This document shows positions 1-9,561 of a DNA stretch of 9,685 nt, in pieces (the first letter of the stretch is position 1; every line of letters begins with the position of its first letter). The DNA is from Fen-178 sp049516835. GTDB lineage: Bacteria; Acidobacteriota; Terriglobia; Bryobacterales; Bryobacteraceae. A program made the translations under genes and the position numbers. The notes beneath the pieces are model-generated. The model did no database searches and was not told the DNA's origin. It saw only the letters and a list, made by a program, of their open reading frames with translations. The DNA is taken from assembly GCA_049516835.1 (NCBI GenBank), contig JBEKSR010000167.1:1-9685 (forward strand). The letters are read 5' to 3'.

Positions 1-2289
<2,289 letters not shown>

Positions 2290-2292
2290 GTG

Positions 2293-2313
2293 GGGCAGGC
2301 CCCCGACCTGCCC
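2293..2313 (+). terminator. GC-rich hairpin after hppA, possible terminator
   Basis: Four bases after the hppA stop there is a perfect 7-bp stem, GGGCAGG (2293-2299) with CCTGCCC (2307-2313), around a 7-nt C-rich loop; G2292 and T2314 could add a wobble pair. No T-run follows (next bases TGTTACA), so it is not a classical intrinsic terminator. It may attenuate read-through into the permease gene, protect the hppA mRNA 3' end, or be a copy of a dispersed intergenic repeat. Confidence 0.35.
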
Positions 2314-2357
2314 TGTTACAATCGCTGTTCATGCACGTACCACTGACGCCGATCGTC

Positions 2358-2362
2358 AGGAG
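2358..2362 (+). promoter_or_regulatory. Ribosome-binding site of lldP
   Basis: AGGAG lies 9 nt before the ATG at 2372, a good Shine-Dalgarno match at normal spacing, and it fixes the start of the permease. In the same 82-bp spacer TACAAT (2317-2322) resembles a -10 box, but nothing at the proper distance resembles a -35 box, so no promoter is called. The permease may be co-transcribed with hppA or have its own promoter. Confidence 0.7.
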
Positions 2363-2371
2363 CGCCTAAAT

Positions 2372-4021
2372 ATGTGGCAACAGAACTATACGCCGGTCGC
2401 GAACAACCTGCCGCTCTCGACGCTGGTCGCGGCCATTCCCATCTTTGCCTTGCTGGTCCTGCTGGGCGTGATGCGCAAGCCCGCCTGGATGGCCTCGCTG
2501 GTGGGGCTGGGCGCGTCCGCGCTGGTGGCCGCCGGAGTTTACGGCATGCCTTTGGGGAACCTGTTCAGCGCCGTCACCTACGGCGCGGCGTTCGGCCTCT
2601 TTCCCATCGGCTGGGTGGTGTTCGCCGCCATCCTGCTTTACCGCGTGACGCTGGAGAGCGGCAAGTTCGATGTGCTCAAGGATTCCATCGGCCACCTCAC
2701 CGAGGACCCGCGTCTCCAGGCGCTGCTGATTGCCTTCGCCTTCGGCGCGTTCATCGAAGGCGCCGCGGGATTCGGTACGCCGGTGGCCGTGGCTGCCACC
2801 ATGCTCGTCGGCCTGGGATTCTCGCCGTTCTACGCCGCCGGCATTTGCCTGCTCGCCAATACCGCGCCGGTGGCCTTCGGTTCCATCGGAATTCCGATCA
2901 CCACCCTGGCGGTCACCACCGGCCTGCCCGTCGAGCGTCTCAGCGCCGCCGTGGGCCGCATCTGCGCGCCCATCTCGCTGGCCGTCCCCGCCTACTTGAT
3001 CCTGGTGATGTGCGGCCGCAAGGGCCTGCGCGGCGTGCTTCCCGCGGTGGCCGTTTGCGGCGTCGCGTACGCCGGCGTGCAGTACGTGGTTTCGAATTTC
3101 ATCGGGGTGCAACTCACCGGCGTTCTGGCCGCCATGGCCGCTATCGTCTCGCTGGTGGTTCTTCTCAAGGTATGGAAGCCGAAGGACAGCGAGCTGGACT
3201 TGAGCGTCCTCAAGGCCGCCAAGCCAGGCCAGGCCGGGGGGCCGGCGCCGCGTGCTCAACATACCGCCGGCGCGATCGCGCACGCCTGGGCGCCCTACGC
3301 GCTGCTGGTGGTCTGCGTGCTGCTGTGGGGCTACAAACCTCTCCAAACGCAACTGAACACGGTGAGCACTGCGTTTAACTGGCCCGGTCTGCACAACACC
3401 ATCGAGCGCATGCCGCCGGTCGTTCCCAAGCCCTCGCCCTACCCCGCTTCCTACAACTTCAACTGGCTCTCGGCCTCGGGCACCGCGTGCCTGTTCGCGG
3501 CCATCCTGGGCGCCATAGCCGCCGGCTTGAAGCCCCGCCAGTTCGTGCGCGCCGTCGGCCACACCGCGAAGCAACTGGCGCTGGCGGAACTCACGTTGGC
3601 GGCGGTGCTCGCACTGGCATTTGTGATGAACTACTCGGGCGCCACCGCCACGCTGGGCCTCGCCTTTGCCACCACCGGCGTCTTATTCCCGTTCTTCAGC
3701 GCGCTGCTCGGCTGGCTGGGCGTCTTCCTCACCGGCAGCGACACCTCCGCCAACGCCCTGTTCGGCACCCTGCAAGTGGTGACCGCCGGCAAGCTGGGGA
3801 TGAACCCAGTGCTGATGGCCGCCTCCAATTCAGCCGGCGGGGTGATGGGCAAAATGATCAGCCTGACCAGCATCGCGGTGGCCGCCGCCGCTACCTCCAT
3901 GAAGCGCGAAGAAGAATCGCTGCTGTTCCGCTTCACCCTGAAGCACAGCGTGCTGCTGGCCTCCATCATCGGGCTGATAGTGGTGTTCTATGCCTACGTG
4001 ATGCCGGGGTGGGCGCCGTAG
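2372..4021 (+). CDS. lldP: L-lactate permease (LctP/LldP family)
   Basis: An inner-membrane transporter of 549 residues, almost the length of E. coli LldP (551), which imports L-lactate (also D-lactate and glycolate) with H+. The N-terminus M-W-Q-Q-N-Y matches the family opening. Conserved membrane motifs in order: F-G-A-F-I-E-G-A-A-G-F-G-T-P-V-A (residues 124-139), N-T-A-P-V-A-F-G-S-I-G-I-P-I (163-176), S-N-F-I-G (241-245), M-N-Y-S-G-A-T-A-T-L-G (419-429), T-G-S-D-T-S-A-N-A-L-F-G (454-465) and N-S-A-G-G-V-M-G-K-M-I-S (486-497). There are roughly a dozen hydrophobic helices, plus a polar, Ala/Pro-rich segment at about 270-300 and a second polar stretch at about 322-365. The last 28 bp overlap the 3' end of the convergent kinase gene. 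No lactate dehydrogenase gene is in the window. LctP-family permeases are sometimes assigned to glycolate only by context, so the exact substrate is inferred. Confidence 0.95.
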   Translation: MWQQNYTPVANNLPLSTLVAAIPIFALLVLLGVMRKPAWMASLVGLGASALVAAGVYGMPLGNLFSAVTYGAAFGLFPIGWVVFAAILLYRVTLESGKFDVLKDSIGHLTEDPRLQALLIAFAFGAFIEGAAGFGTPVAVAATMLVGLGFSPFYAAGICLLANTAPVAFGSIGIPITTLAVTTGLPVERLSAAVGRICAPISLAVPAYLILVMCGRKGLRGVLPAVAVCGVAYAGVQYVVSNFIGVQLTGVLAAMAAIVSLVVLLKVWKPKDSELDLSVLKAAKPGQAGGPAPRAQHTAGAIAHAWAPYALLVVCVLLWGYKPLQTQLNTVSTAFNWPGLHNTIERMPPVVPKPSPYPASYNFNWLSASGTACLFAAILGAIAAGLKPRQFVRAVGHTAKQLALAELTLAAVLALAFVMNYSGATATLGLAFATTGVLFPFFSALLGWLGVFLTGSDTSANALFGTLQVVTAGKLGMNPVLMAASNSAGGVMGKMISLTSIAVAAAATSMKREEESLLFRFTLKHSVLLASIIGLIVVFYAYVMPGWAP

Positions 4022-5853
4022 CGTGGGATGCGGATTTCGACGGTGGTGTGGTCTATGCCCGGCGAAAATCGTAGGTCGGCGCCCGCGCCGTAACAGATCT
4101 CGAGCCTCCGCCTGACATTTTGCAGACCGACGCCCGTGACAGGAGCGTCCGTGGCGCGCCCGCTGGCGCTGTTCTCCACGGAAATCCGCAATTCTTCGTT
4201 CCGGCATTGGGCTTTGATCCGCACGTAGCCCGGCTCGATGCGGAGCGCGACGCCGTGCTTGACGGCGTTCTCCACCAGGGGCTGGATGGACAGCGCCGGG
4301 ATCGGAATTTGCAGGGCGGCATCATCCACCTCGATCTGAACGTCCAGCCGGCTGGCCAGGCGGCACTGTTCCAGCTCCAGGTAGGCGCGCACGATCTGCA
4401 TCTCCTGCGCCAGTGGCACGAAGGCCTTGTCCGACTGCAAAGAGTAGCGAAAGATTTCGGCGAGGTTGAGCACCATCCGGCGGGCCCCGGCGGCTTCCCG
4501 CGGGATGGCGCCATAGAGCGCATTGAGGGCGTTGAACAGGAAATGCGGATTGATCTGCGATTGCAACGCGCGCAGCTCGGCCTGGCTGACCAGCCGGTTC
4601 ATCTCCTGCCGCCGCAAGGATTCCACTTTCTCGGCGATTTCCGAGGCGGCCTTGGCCAGCGTGTCCAGGTCCTCGCTCAAATAGCGCCGTCCGCCCTGCC
4701 GGCGTCCCAGAACGAGCAGGCGGGAGTCCCCCTCGCCCAGCCGAATGGGAACCAGGGCCTCGGCCCAGCTCGCCTGCTGCAACGAGCCGGCGGCGGGAAA
4801 CATGGCGGCGCTCACGGGGACGTGCAGACTGGCGGCGGCCTCCACTTCGCCCTGGCCGACGACGGCGTAGTCCGCAGTTCCGACAGCGGCGGCGATGACG
4901 GCGGCCGCCCAACCGAGATACTGCTCCTCGTCCGTAAAGGCAGGGCCTTCCTTTACGCGGCTGGCAAGACTCGCGAGGCTGCCTTGCCGGAAGACCGCGC
5001 GCGTAAGCCAGGATTGAACCCGGTTGCGCAGCCAGGCGAAGAACACCAGAAAGAGACAGACGCCGATCAGCAATAGCGCTTCCTGCAACGGCTCCGGCGC
5101 GGTTCGCTCCACCAGCACCAGGCGGAATGCGGCCTGGATGACCAGCCATGTCAGGACGGCGGCCAGCAGGGCATTGGCCAGGAAGCGGACGAACGCGTCC
5201 AGCAAAACGAAACGATAGTCCTGCAACAGAACGAAGAGGGCCAGCGGGATGCCGGCGTGGTGCACCAGCAGCTCGCTGGACCAGGCATGGCTGGCGTGTC
5301 CGGCTCCGAAATGGACGAAAGACATGGCGAACAGCGCCAGGCACATGGCAACCGCAATACGCACTCCGCCCGGGCGCCGCAGCGGGTCGCGCCGGATGGC
5401 GACACCCGTCACCGCAATGGCGGTCAACGCCAGGAAGCCAACCGTGATGAGCAGCAGCGCAGCCTGATGGAGCGCGGCGCCGTTTCCGGCCATCTCCCAA
5501 AAGTGCATGCCCACCGCGATGGCGCTCAGCACGTAGCCGCCAGCGACCACGGCGGGCTGGCTGTCCCCGAGCGACACATGCAGCAGCACGGCGGGCAGAA
5601 GGCTCAACGCCGAGAAACTGATGGCCACCACCAGCCCCGATGCTCCCGCCGGCATAGCAGGCCACACCAAAACGATCAGGGAGCCGAGGTTCCACAGCAG
5701 CGAAAGAGCCGCGGCCAATCCCGACAGATAGCGCCCGCGCCCCCCCGACCACCCGCGTCCGCTGAACAGCAGGCAGAGGAAGATCGCAAAGATCAGCGCT
5801 CCGCTGGCGTGCCCGAGGATATTGATGAGCAGAGGCTGGTTGATTCCGATCAT
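3994..5853 (-). CDS. LytS-type membrane sensor histidine kinase (His_kinase family)
   Basis: A 619-residue sensor kinase, second gene of an operon with the LytTR regulator. The start is ATG (5853-5851), preceded by GGGAG 9 nt away (plus-strand 5863-5867). The N-terminal half is membrane-embedded, with about nine hydrophobic segments (roughly residues 8-30, 42-64, 72-95, 101-121, 127-153, 164-184, 196-216, 225-247, 258-276). Residues 305-410 look like a degenerate GAF domain ending in a helix that leads into the kinase core. The catalytic part is the LytS/YehU type: phospho-acceptor H437 in Q-I-N-P-H-F-L-F-N, N-box L-V-E-N-A-V-K-H-G (N529), and glycine box G-V-G-L-Q-N-V-R-R-R-L (574-584). It should autophosphorylate on H437 and pass phosphate to the upstream-encoded regulator. 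The sensor region is not an obvious 5TMR-LYT domain, so the ligand is unknown; proximity to the lactate permease suggests a carboxylate. Its stop codon (TAG, 3996-3994) lies inside the 3' end of lldP. Confidence 0.93.
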   Translation of the reverse strand: MIGINQPLLINILGHASGALIFAIFLCLLFSGRGWSGGRGRYLSGLAAALSLLWNLGSLIVLVWPAMPAGASGLVVAISFSALSLLPAVLLHVSLGDSQPAVVAGGYVLSAIAVGMHFWEMAGNGAALHQAALLLITVGFLALTAIAVTGVAIRRDPLRRPGGVRIAVAMCLALFAMSFVHFGAGHASHAWSSELLVHHAGIPLALFVLLQDYRFVLLDAFVRFLANALLAAVLTWLVIQAAFRLVLVERTAPEPLQEALLLIGVCLFLVFFAWLRNRVQSWLTRAVFRQGSLASLASRVKEGPAFTDEEQYLGWAAAVIAAAVGTADYAVVGQGEVEAAASLHVPVSAAMFPAAGSLQQASWAEALVPIRLGEGDSRLLVLGRRQGGRRYLSEDLDTLAKAASEIAEKVESLRRQEMNRLVSQAELRALQSQINPHFLFNALNALYGAIPREAAGARRMVLNLAEIFRYSLQSDKAFVPLAQEMQIVRAYLELEQCRLASRLDVQIEVDDAALQIPIPALSIQPLVENAVKHGVALRIEPGYVRIKAQCRNEELRISVENSASGRATDAPVTGVGLQNVRRRLEICYGAGADLRFSPGIDHTTVEIRIPRYGAHPGIT

Positions 5854-5862
5854 GGCACTAAG

Positions 5863-5867
5863 CTCCC
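5863..5867 (-). promoter_or_regulatory. Ribosome-binding site of the sensor kinase gene
   Basis: Read on the minus strand, GGGAG stands 9 nt before the ATG at 5853, inside the 18-bp gap after the regulator's stop codon. It supports this start and translation of the kinase from a shared regulator-kinase transcript. Confidence 0.65.
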
Positions 5868-5871
5868 GCCC

Positions 5872-6645
5872 TCACCATTGCAGCATCTGCCGGACGCCGG
5901 CGGCCTGCCGTTTGCTCACGATGAATTCCTGACCGTTGCTGAGCGTCAGCAGCCAGCGCTGGCTGCTGAGGGAGGTCATTTTACGGACGTGATTGACATT
6001 GACCAGCGCGTTGCGATGGATGCGCTGGAATACCGAGCCCTTCAGGCGGGCGTCGATACGGTGCAGCGGCTGTGTGGCCATATATCGCTGTTTGGCGGTA
6101 ACGATCCACACGATCTCCCGCTCGGCCTGGAACGCCAGAACATCATCGATATCGAGCAGGAAGTACTCCTGGCCGGCCCGTCCCACCACCTTCCGGCTCC
6201 GCGGAGCGGCCGGCGGCCCCGGGATCTCGCTCAAGTGCGCCAGCGATTCGGCGACATCGCGCGTCCTGCCGCGCAGCGCCCGTGCCCGGTCCAGAGCTTT
6301 TTCGAGCCTCTCCTGGCTGACGGGCTTGAGCAGATAATCGAGCGCGCCTTCTTCGAACGCGCGGATGGCATGCTGGTCGTACGCCGTGACGATGATGACG
6401 ATGGGCAGCGCCCCTTCCGGCAAGCGTTGGATCACGTCGAAACCGCCCAGTCCGGGCATCTGGAGATCCAGCAGCACAAGGTCGGGCTTGAGGCGCTCGA
6501 TTTGGACGAGGGCATCGTTGCCGTTCCCGGCCTCGCCGACAACCTCGACATCTTCCACCGAGTGGAGTTCGTCCCGCAGCACCTGGCGGGCGATCGGCTC
6601 GTCATCGACGATCAGGGTGCGGATTGGCGCCTGGCCCATCTCCAT
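5872..6645 (-). CDS. LytTR-family response regulator (REC + LytTR)
   Basis: A DNA-binding response regulator of 257 residues from the chosen ATG (6645-6643). The receiver domain is complete: acidic D-D-E-P (residues 14-17), phospho-acceptor D60 in L-L-D-L-Q-M-P, T87 in V-T-A-Y, and K107 in L-L-K-P-V. A linker follows, then a LytTR DNA-binding domain (about 152-257) with the typical D-I-D-D-V-L-A-F-Q-A-E-R-E, F-Q-R-I-H-R-N-A-L-V-N-V-N-H-V and final S-K-R-Q motifs. The open frame extends upstream to a TTG at 6690, with other ATGs at 6669 and 6639. I chose 6645 because receiver domains normally begin within about ten residues of the start and the extra N-terminal residues resemble nothing in the family; no candidate has a strong Shine-Dalgarno. 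It is the first gene of the operon with the LytS-type kinase, its expected partner. LytTR regulators usually activate neighbouring genes, so lldP and the divergent outer-membrane gene are candidate targets. Confidence 0.93.
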   Translation of the reverse strand: MEMGQAPIRTLIVDDEPIARQVLRDELHSVEDVEVVGEAGNGNDALVQIERLKPDLVLLDLQMPGLGGFDVIQRLPEGALPIVIIVTAYDQHAIRAFEEGALDYLLKPVSQERLEKALDRARALRGRTRDVAESLAHLSEIPGPPAAPRSRKVVGRAGQEYFLLDIDDVLAFQAEREIVWIVTAKQRYMATQPLHRIDARLKGSVFQRIHRNALVNVNHVRKMTSLSSQRWLLTLSNGQEFIVSKRQAAGVRQMLQW

Positions 6646-6873
6646 GGAGTTAGCTCGAAAACCCCGCATTGCGAAAGAATAACTGATCAACGGGTAAGAT
6701 TTGGCGATGATCGGCCATTATTCCGCCACCAGCGGGAGTTTGCCGCGGGCTCACTTATTAATCGTACGCCGGTCAGTCCGTTCATTGGCAGTTCCAGCCC
6801 GCCCCCAGGAAACCTCAGGCCGCTGGTGAGAATTGCTTCGGCCCCATAACGGAACCCTCCCGATACTGGAGTC
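6646..6873. promoter_or_regulatory. Divergent intergenic region between the regulator operon and the outer-membrane receptor gene
   Basis: The 228 bp between the two divergent genes must hold the regulator promoter and probably the receptor promoter. I find no convincing -35/-10 pair on either strand. An AT-rich patch, CTTATTAAT (6762-6770 region), is the best candidate for a melting site. A 9-bp inverted repeat, CACCAGCGG (6727-6735) and CCGCTGGTG (6820-6828), is the main symmetry element. No tandem pair of LytTR boxes at the usual spacing is visible. The receptor start has a GGAG (6868-6871) only 2 nt from its ATG, which is unusually close. Confidence 0.4.
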
Positions 6874-9450
6874 ATGAAAAGCGTTCTCGCTGTCACCGCT
6901 CTGGGTCTGCTCGCTTTCACCTTCACGCATCGGGTTTTTGGACAATCGCTCGGCAATGCCGGCACCATCGAAGGAGTCGTCGTCGACCCGTCCGGCGCCG
7001 TCGTAAGGGCCGTGGTGAGCATTCACAATCCTATCTCGGATTACAAACAGTCCACCACAACGGCTTCGGACGGTTCCTTCCGATTGGTCAACATTCCGCC
7101 TAACCCGTACCACTTGGAAGTGAGAGCCTCCGGCTTCGCCGTTTTCTCGCAGGACCTCACAATCCGGAACTCCCTGCCAGTCCGGATCACAGCGGCTCTG
7201 GAGATTGCCGGGGCCCAGACAACCGTCACCGTGGAGGCGAGCGGCGCGGACCTGCTGGAGCTCAATCCTTCCGATCACGTGGACGCCGATCGATCCCAGC
7301 TTTCCAAGATTCTCGCGTTCGACCCTGGAGGCGGCCTCAGCCAGGCGATCACTTATAGCACGGGCGGTGTGGCCGCCGACGGCAACGGACTCTTCCACCC
7401 CCTCGGCGATCACGCGCAGACCAGCTTCGTGATCGACGGACAACCCATCAGCGATCAGCAGAGCAAAGTCTTCTCCACTCAGCTTCCCGTCAGCGCTATC
7501 CAGAGCATGGAGGTAGTGACGGGATCGGTGGATGCCGAGTTTGGCGACAAGACCAGCCTGGTAGCCAATGTCACCACGCGCACCGGCCTGGGAGCGGGGC
7601 GGCCGTTTGGCAACCTCGACACGACCTACGGCGCGTTCGGCACCGTGGGAGGTTCCCTGGGGCTTGGCTTCGGCAGCGCGAAAGTCGGGAATTTCCTGGC
7701 CATCGATGGTCTCCGTAGCGGCCGCTTCCTGGACACGCCCGAGTTCACCCCATTCCACGACATCGGCAACAACGAAACCATCTTCGATCATTTTGACTTC
7801 GAGCCCGACGGGCGGGACTCTCTCCACCTCAACCTGTTCGCCGCGCGCAACTGGATTCAGATCCCCAACGACTATGACCAGTTGACGCAGGATCAACGCC
7901 AGCACGTGGCTACCTGGAGTGTCGCCCCGGGCTACCAGCACACCTTCAACGCCCACACCCTGTTGACCATCAATCCGTACATCCGCAAGGACGAGTTCTT
8001 CTACTACGGCAGCCGCGACGCATTCGCCGACACGCCGTCCACCCAGAATCAAAGCCGCCAGTTGCTGAACTGGGGTGTGAAGAGCGACCTCTCCGTGACC
8101 GCCGGCCGGCACGTTTTGAAAATCGGAATTGACACGAAGCAGACGCGGCTGCTGGAGAATTTCGGCCTCGGCATTACCGACCCGGCCTTCAACCCCATCT
8201 GCGTCGACGCCAACGGCAACTCCGCCGGCCCATCGAGCCTGCTGGACCCGAACCAGTGCGCGAATCTCGGATTCACGGCCAACCCGAACCTGGTCCCCGG
8301 CCTGATTCCCTACGATCTCACCCGCGGCGGGAGCCTGTTCAACTTTCACGGCGCGGGCAACATCAATCAGTTCGCGGTGTATGCGCAGGACGCCATCACC
8401 GTGGGCCATTTCCTGTTCAATGTCGGTTTCCGCGCCGACCGCTATGCCGGCCTCAGCGCCAACAACGGCGCCGAACCGCGGGTCGGCATCGCTTACAACA
8501 TCAAGGGGACGGGAACGGTGCTGCGCGTCGCATACTCGCGCACGTTCGAGACGCCGTTCAACGAGAACCTGCTCCTCTCCAGCGCCACCGGAGTGGGCGG
8601 ACTGGACCAGAACGTATTCGGCAGCGTATCCACGCCCATTCGGCCCGGCCGCCGCAACCAGTTCAACGCCGGGTTCCAACAGTCCATCGGCAAATACCTG
8701 ATGGTCGACGCCGACTATTTCTGGAAGTTCACGCACGGCGCTTACGACTTCAGCACGCTGCTGAACACCACCATCACGTTCCCCATTTCCTGGCACAACT
8801 CGAAACTGGATGGTGTTACCGGCCGCGTCAGCACCACCAACCTCCACGGTTTCCAGGCCTATTGGACGTTCGGCCACACGCGCGCGCGATACTTCCCGCC
8901 GGAGGTTGGCGGCCTCATCTCGCAGGGGACGCCCTTGGCCGGCGGCGTCTTCCGCATCGACCACGACCAGGCATTCCAGTCCACGGGCAATTTCCGCTAC
9001 CAGCACAAGAGCGCCGAGTGGATCGCGCTCACGTGGCGTTACGACAGCGGCCTGGTGGTGAGCGGCGTGCCCGACGTGGCCGCGGCGCTGGCGCTTACCG
9101 CGGCCCAGCAGACTTCCATCGGCTTCGCCTGCAACGGAGTCTACGCCACCTTCAACAACCCGATCACCACCTGCAATGGCGCCGGCACGTCGAAGCTGCT
9201 GACGCTGCCGCAGACCGGCGCGGAGAACGACGATCACAACCCCGACCGCGTGAAGCCGCGCAATATCTTCAACGTGGGGATCGGCACCGACAACCTGTTC
9301 CATACGGAAAAGCACGAGAAGTTCACCGCGTCGTTCGACATCGCCAACATCACCAACAAAGTGGCGCTATACAACTTCCTGTCGACGTTCAGCGGGACGC
9401 ATTTCCTGCAACCGCGCACGATTATCGCCCGCATCGGCCTGGTGTTCTGA
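6874..9450 (+). CDS. TonB-dependent receptor-like outer-membrane protein with carboxypeptidase-regulatory-like domain
   Basis: An 858-residue outer-membrane protein of the type expanded in Acidobacteria. Residues 1-23 form a signal peptide (K2, hydrophobic core, likely cleavage after V-F-G before Q24). Residues about 29-111 are a carboxypeptidase-regulatory-like Ig fold (G-T-I-E-G-V-V-V-D-P-S-G-A start, D-G-S-F-R-L-V-N-I-P-P core). Residues about 130-240 look like the plug (V-I-D-G-Q-P-I-S-D-Q-Q, then I-Q-S-M-E-V-V-T-G-S-V-D-A-E-F-G-D-K-T). The rest alternates polar and aromatic residues as in a beta-barrel and ends in I-G-L-V-F, the terminal Phe expected for barrel insertion by BamA. Only four Cys remain in the mature protein, as two close pairs (443/462 and 753/767), probably disulfides in extracellular loops. 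The ATG at 6874 follows an in-frame stop at 6847, so no upstream ATG is possible. The substrate is unknown: such proteins are mostly presumed to import glycans, peptides or siderophores through TonB. No TonB box is recognised. Confidence 0.88.
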   Translation: MKSVLAVTALGLLAFTFTHRVFGQSLGNAGTIEGVVVDPSGAVVRAVVSIHNPISDYKQSTTTASDGSFRLVNIPPNPYHLEVRASGFAVFSQDLTIRNSLPVRITAALEIAGAQTTVTVEASGADLLELNPSDHVDADRSQLSKILAFDPGGGLSQAITYSTGGVAADGNGLFHPLGDHAQTSFVIDGQPISDQQSKVFSTQLPVSAIQSMEVVTGSVDAEFGDKTSLVANVTTRTGLGAGRPFGNLDTTYGAFGTVGGSLGLGFGSAKVGNFLAIDGLRSGRFLDTPEFTPFHDIGNNETIFDHFDFEPDGRDSLHLNLFAARNWIQIPNDYDQLTQDQRQHVATWSVAPGYQHTFNAHTLLTINPYIRKDEFFYYGSRDAFADTPSTQNQSRQLLNWGVKSDLSVTAGRHVLKIGIDTKQTRLLENFGLGITDPAFNPICVDANGNSAGPSSLLDPNQCANLGFTANPNLVPGLIPYDLTRGGSLFNFHGAGNINQFAVYAQDAITVGHFLFNVGFRADRYAGLSANNGAEPRVGIAYNIKGTGTVLRVAYSRTFETPFNENLLLSSATGVGGLDQNVFGSVSTPIRPGRRNQFNAGFQQSIGKYLMVDADYFWKFTHGAYDFSTLLNTTITFPISWHNSKLDGVTGRVSTTNLHGFQAYWTFGHTRARYFPPEVGGLISQGTPLAGGVFRIDHDQAFQSTGNFRYQHKSAEWIALTWRYDSGLVVSGVPDVAAALALTAAQQTSIGFACNGVYATFNNPITTCNGAGTSKLLTLPQTGAENDDHNPDRVKPRNIFNVGIGTDNLFHTEKHEKFTASFDIANITNKVALYNFLSTFSGTHFLQPRTIIARIGLVF

Positions 9451-9457
9451 GCCATTG

Positions 9458-9478
9458 GGGCCGAGTGCCACTCGGCCC
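9458..9478 (+). terminator. Perfect inverted repeat after the receptor gene, possible terminator
   Basis: Seven bases after the receptor stop, GGGCCGAGTG (9458-9467) and CACTCGGCCC (9469-9478) are exact reverse complements separated by one base. As RNA this gives an approximately 8-9 bp GC-rich stem with a tiny loop. No T-tract follows, so it may act as a Rho-aided or bidirectional terminator, as an mRNA-stabilising hairpin, or as a dispersed repeat. Position supports a 3'-end role. Confidence 0.45.
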
Positions 9479-9561
9479 GCAGATTACCTTACGGCCAACC
9501 TGCCACACAGAGCAGCAGAGCCGCAACCAAACGTGAGGCCGGGGTCTCGTGCGCAGGCCGC
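9479..9561. other. Non-coding spacer between receptor gene and IS end
   Basis: After the inverted repeat there is no convincing ORF, RNA gene or promoter. It is the host sequence next to the presumed insertion point; a target-site duplication cannot be recognised because the other end of the element is outside the window. Confidence 0.4.

Noticed and set aside
2315..2329. Two CTGTT motifs 12 nt apart upstream of lldP as a possible regulator site
   Set aside because: Too short and at the wrong spacing for a LytTR site; expected by chance.
2366..3574. 402-codon minus-strand frame antisense to the lactate permease
   Set aside because: No family resemblance; composition is that of a shadow of a GC-rich membrane-protein gene.
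4322..5752. 476-codon minus-strand frame overlapping the kinase gene in another phase
   Set aside because: Arg/Ala/Gly/Pro-rich shadow translation; the kinase frame carries the H, N and G boxes.
5257..6849. 530-codon plus-strand frame spanning the kinase and regulator genes
   Set aside because: It runs antisense across two genes with clear family motifs and over their gap, and the product is low-complexity and without motifs.
6660..6860. LytTR-type binding boxes, for example CCCGTTGAT and TCAGTTATT on the minus strand near 6672-6691
   Set aside because: Each differs from the general consensus by one position, but they lie 8 nt apart instead of the 21-22 nt period of tandem LytTR boxes, so chance is more likely.
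6751..9315. 854-codon open frame on the minus strand, almost fully antisense to the receptor gene
   Set aside because: Its translation is rich in G, R, D, E, Q and V with no recognisable domain, signal or start context, while the plus frame has a signal peptide, plug motifs and a barrel C-terminus. Long antisense frames are expected opposite high-GC genes.
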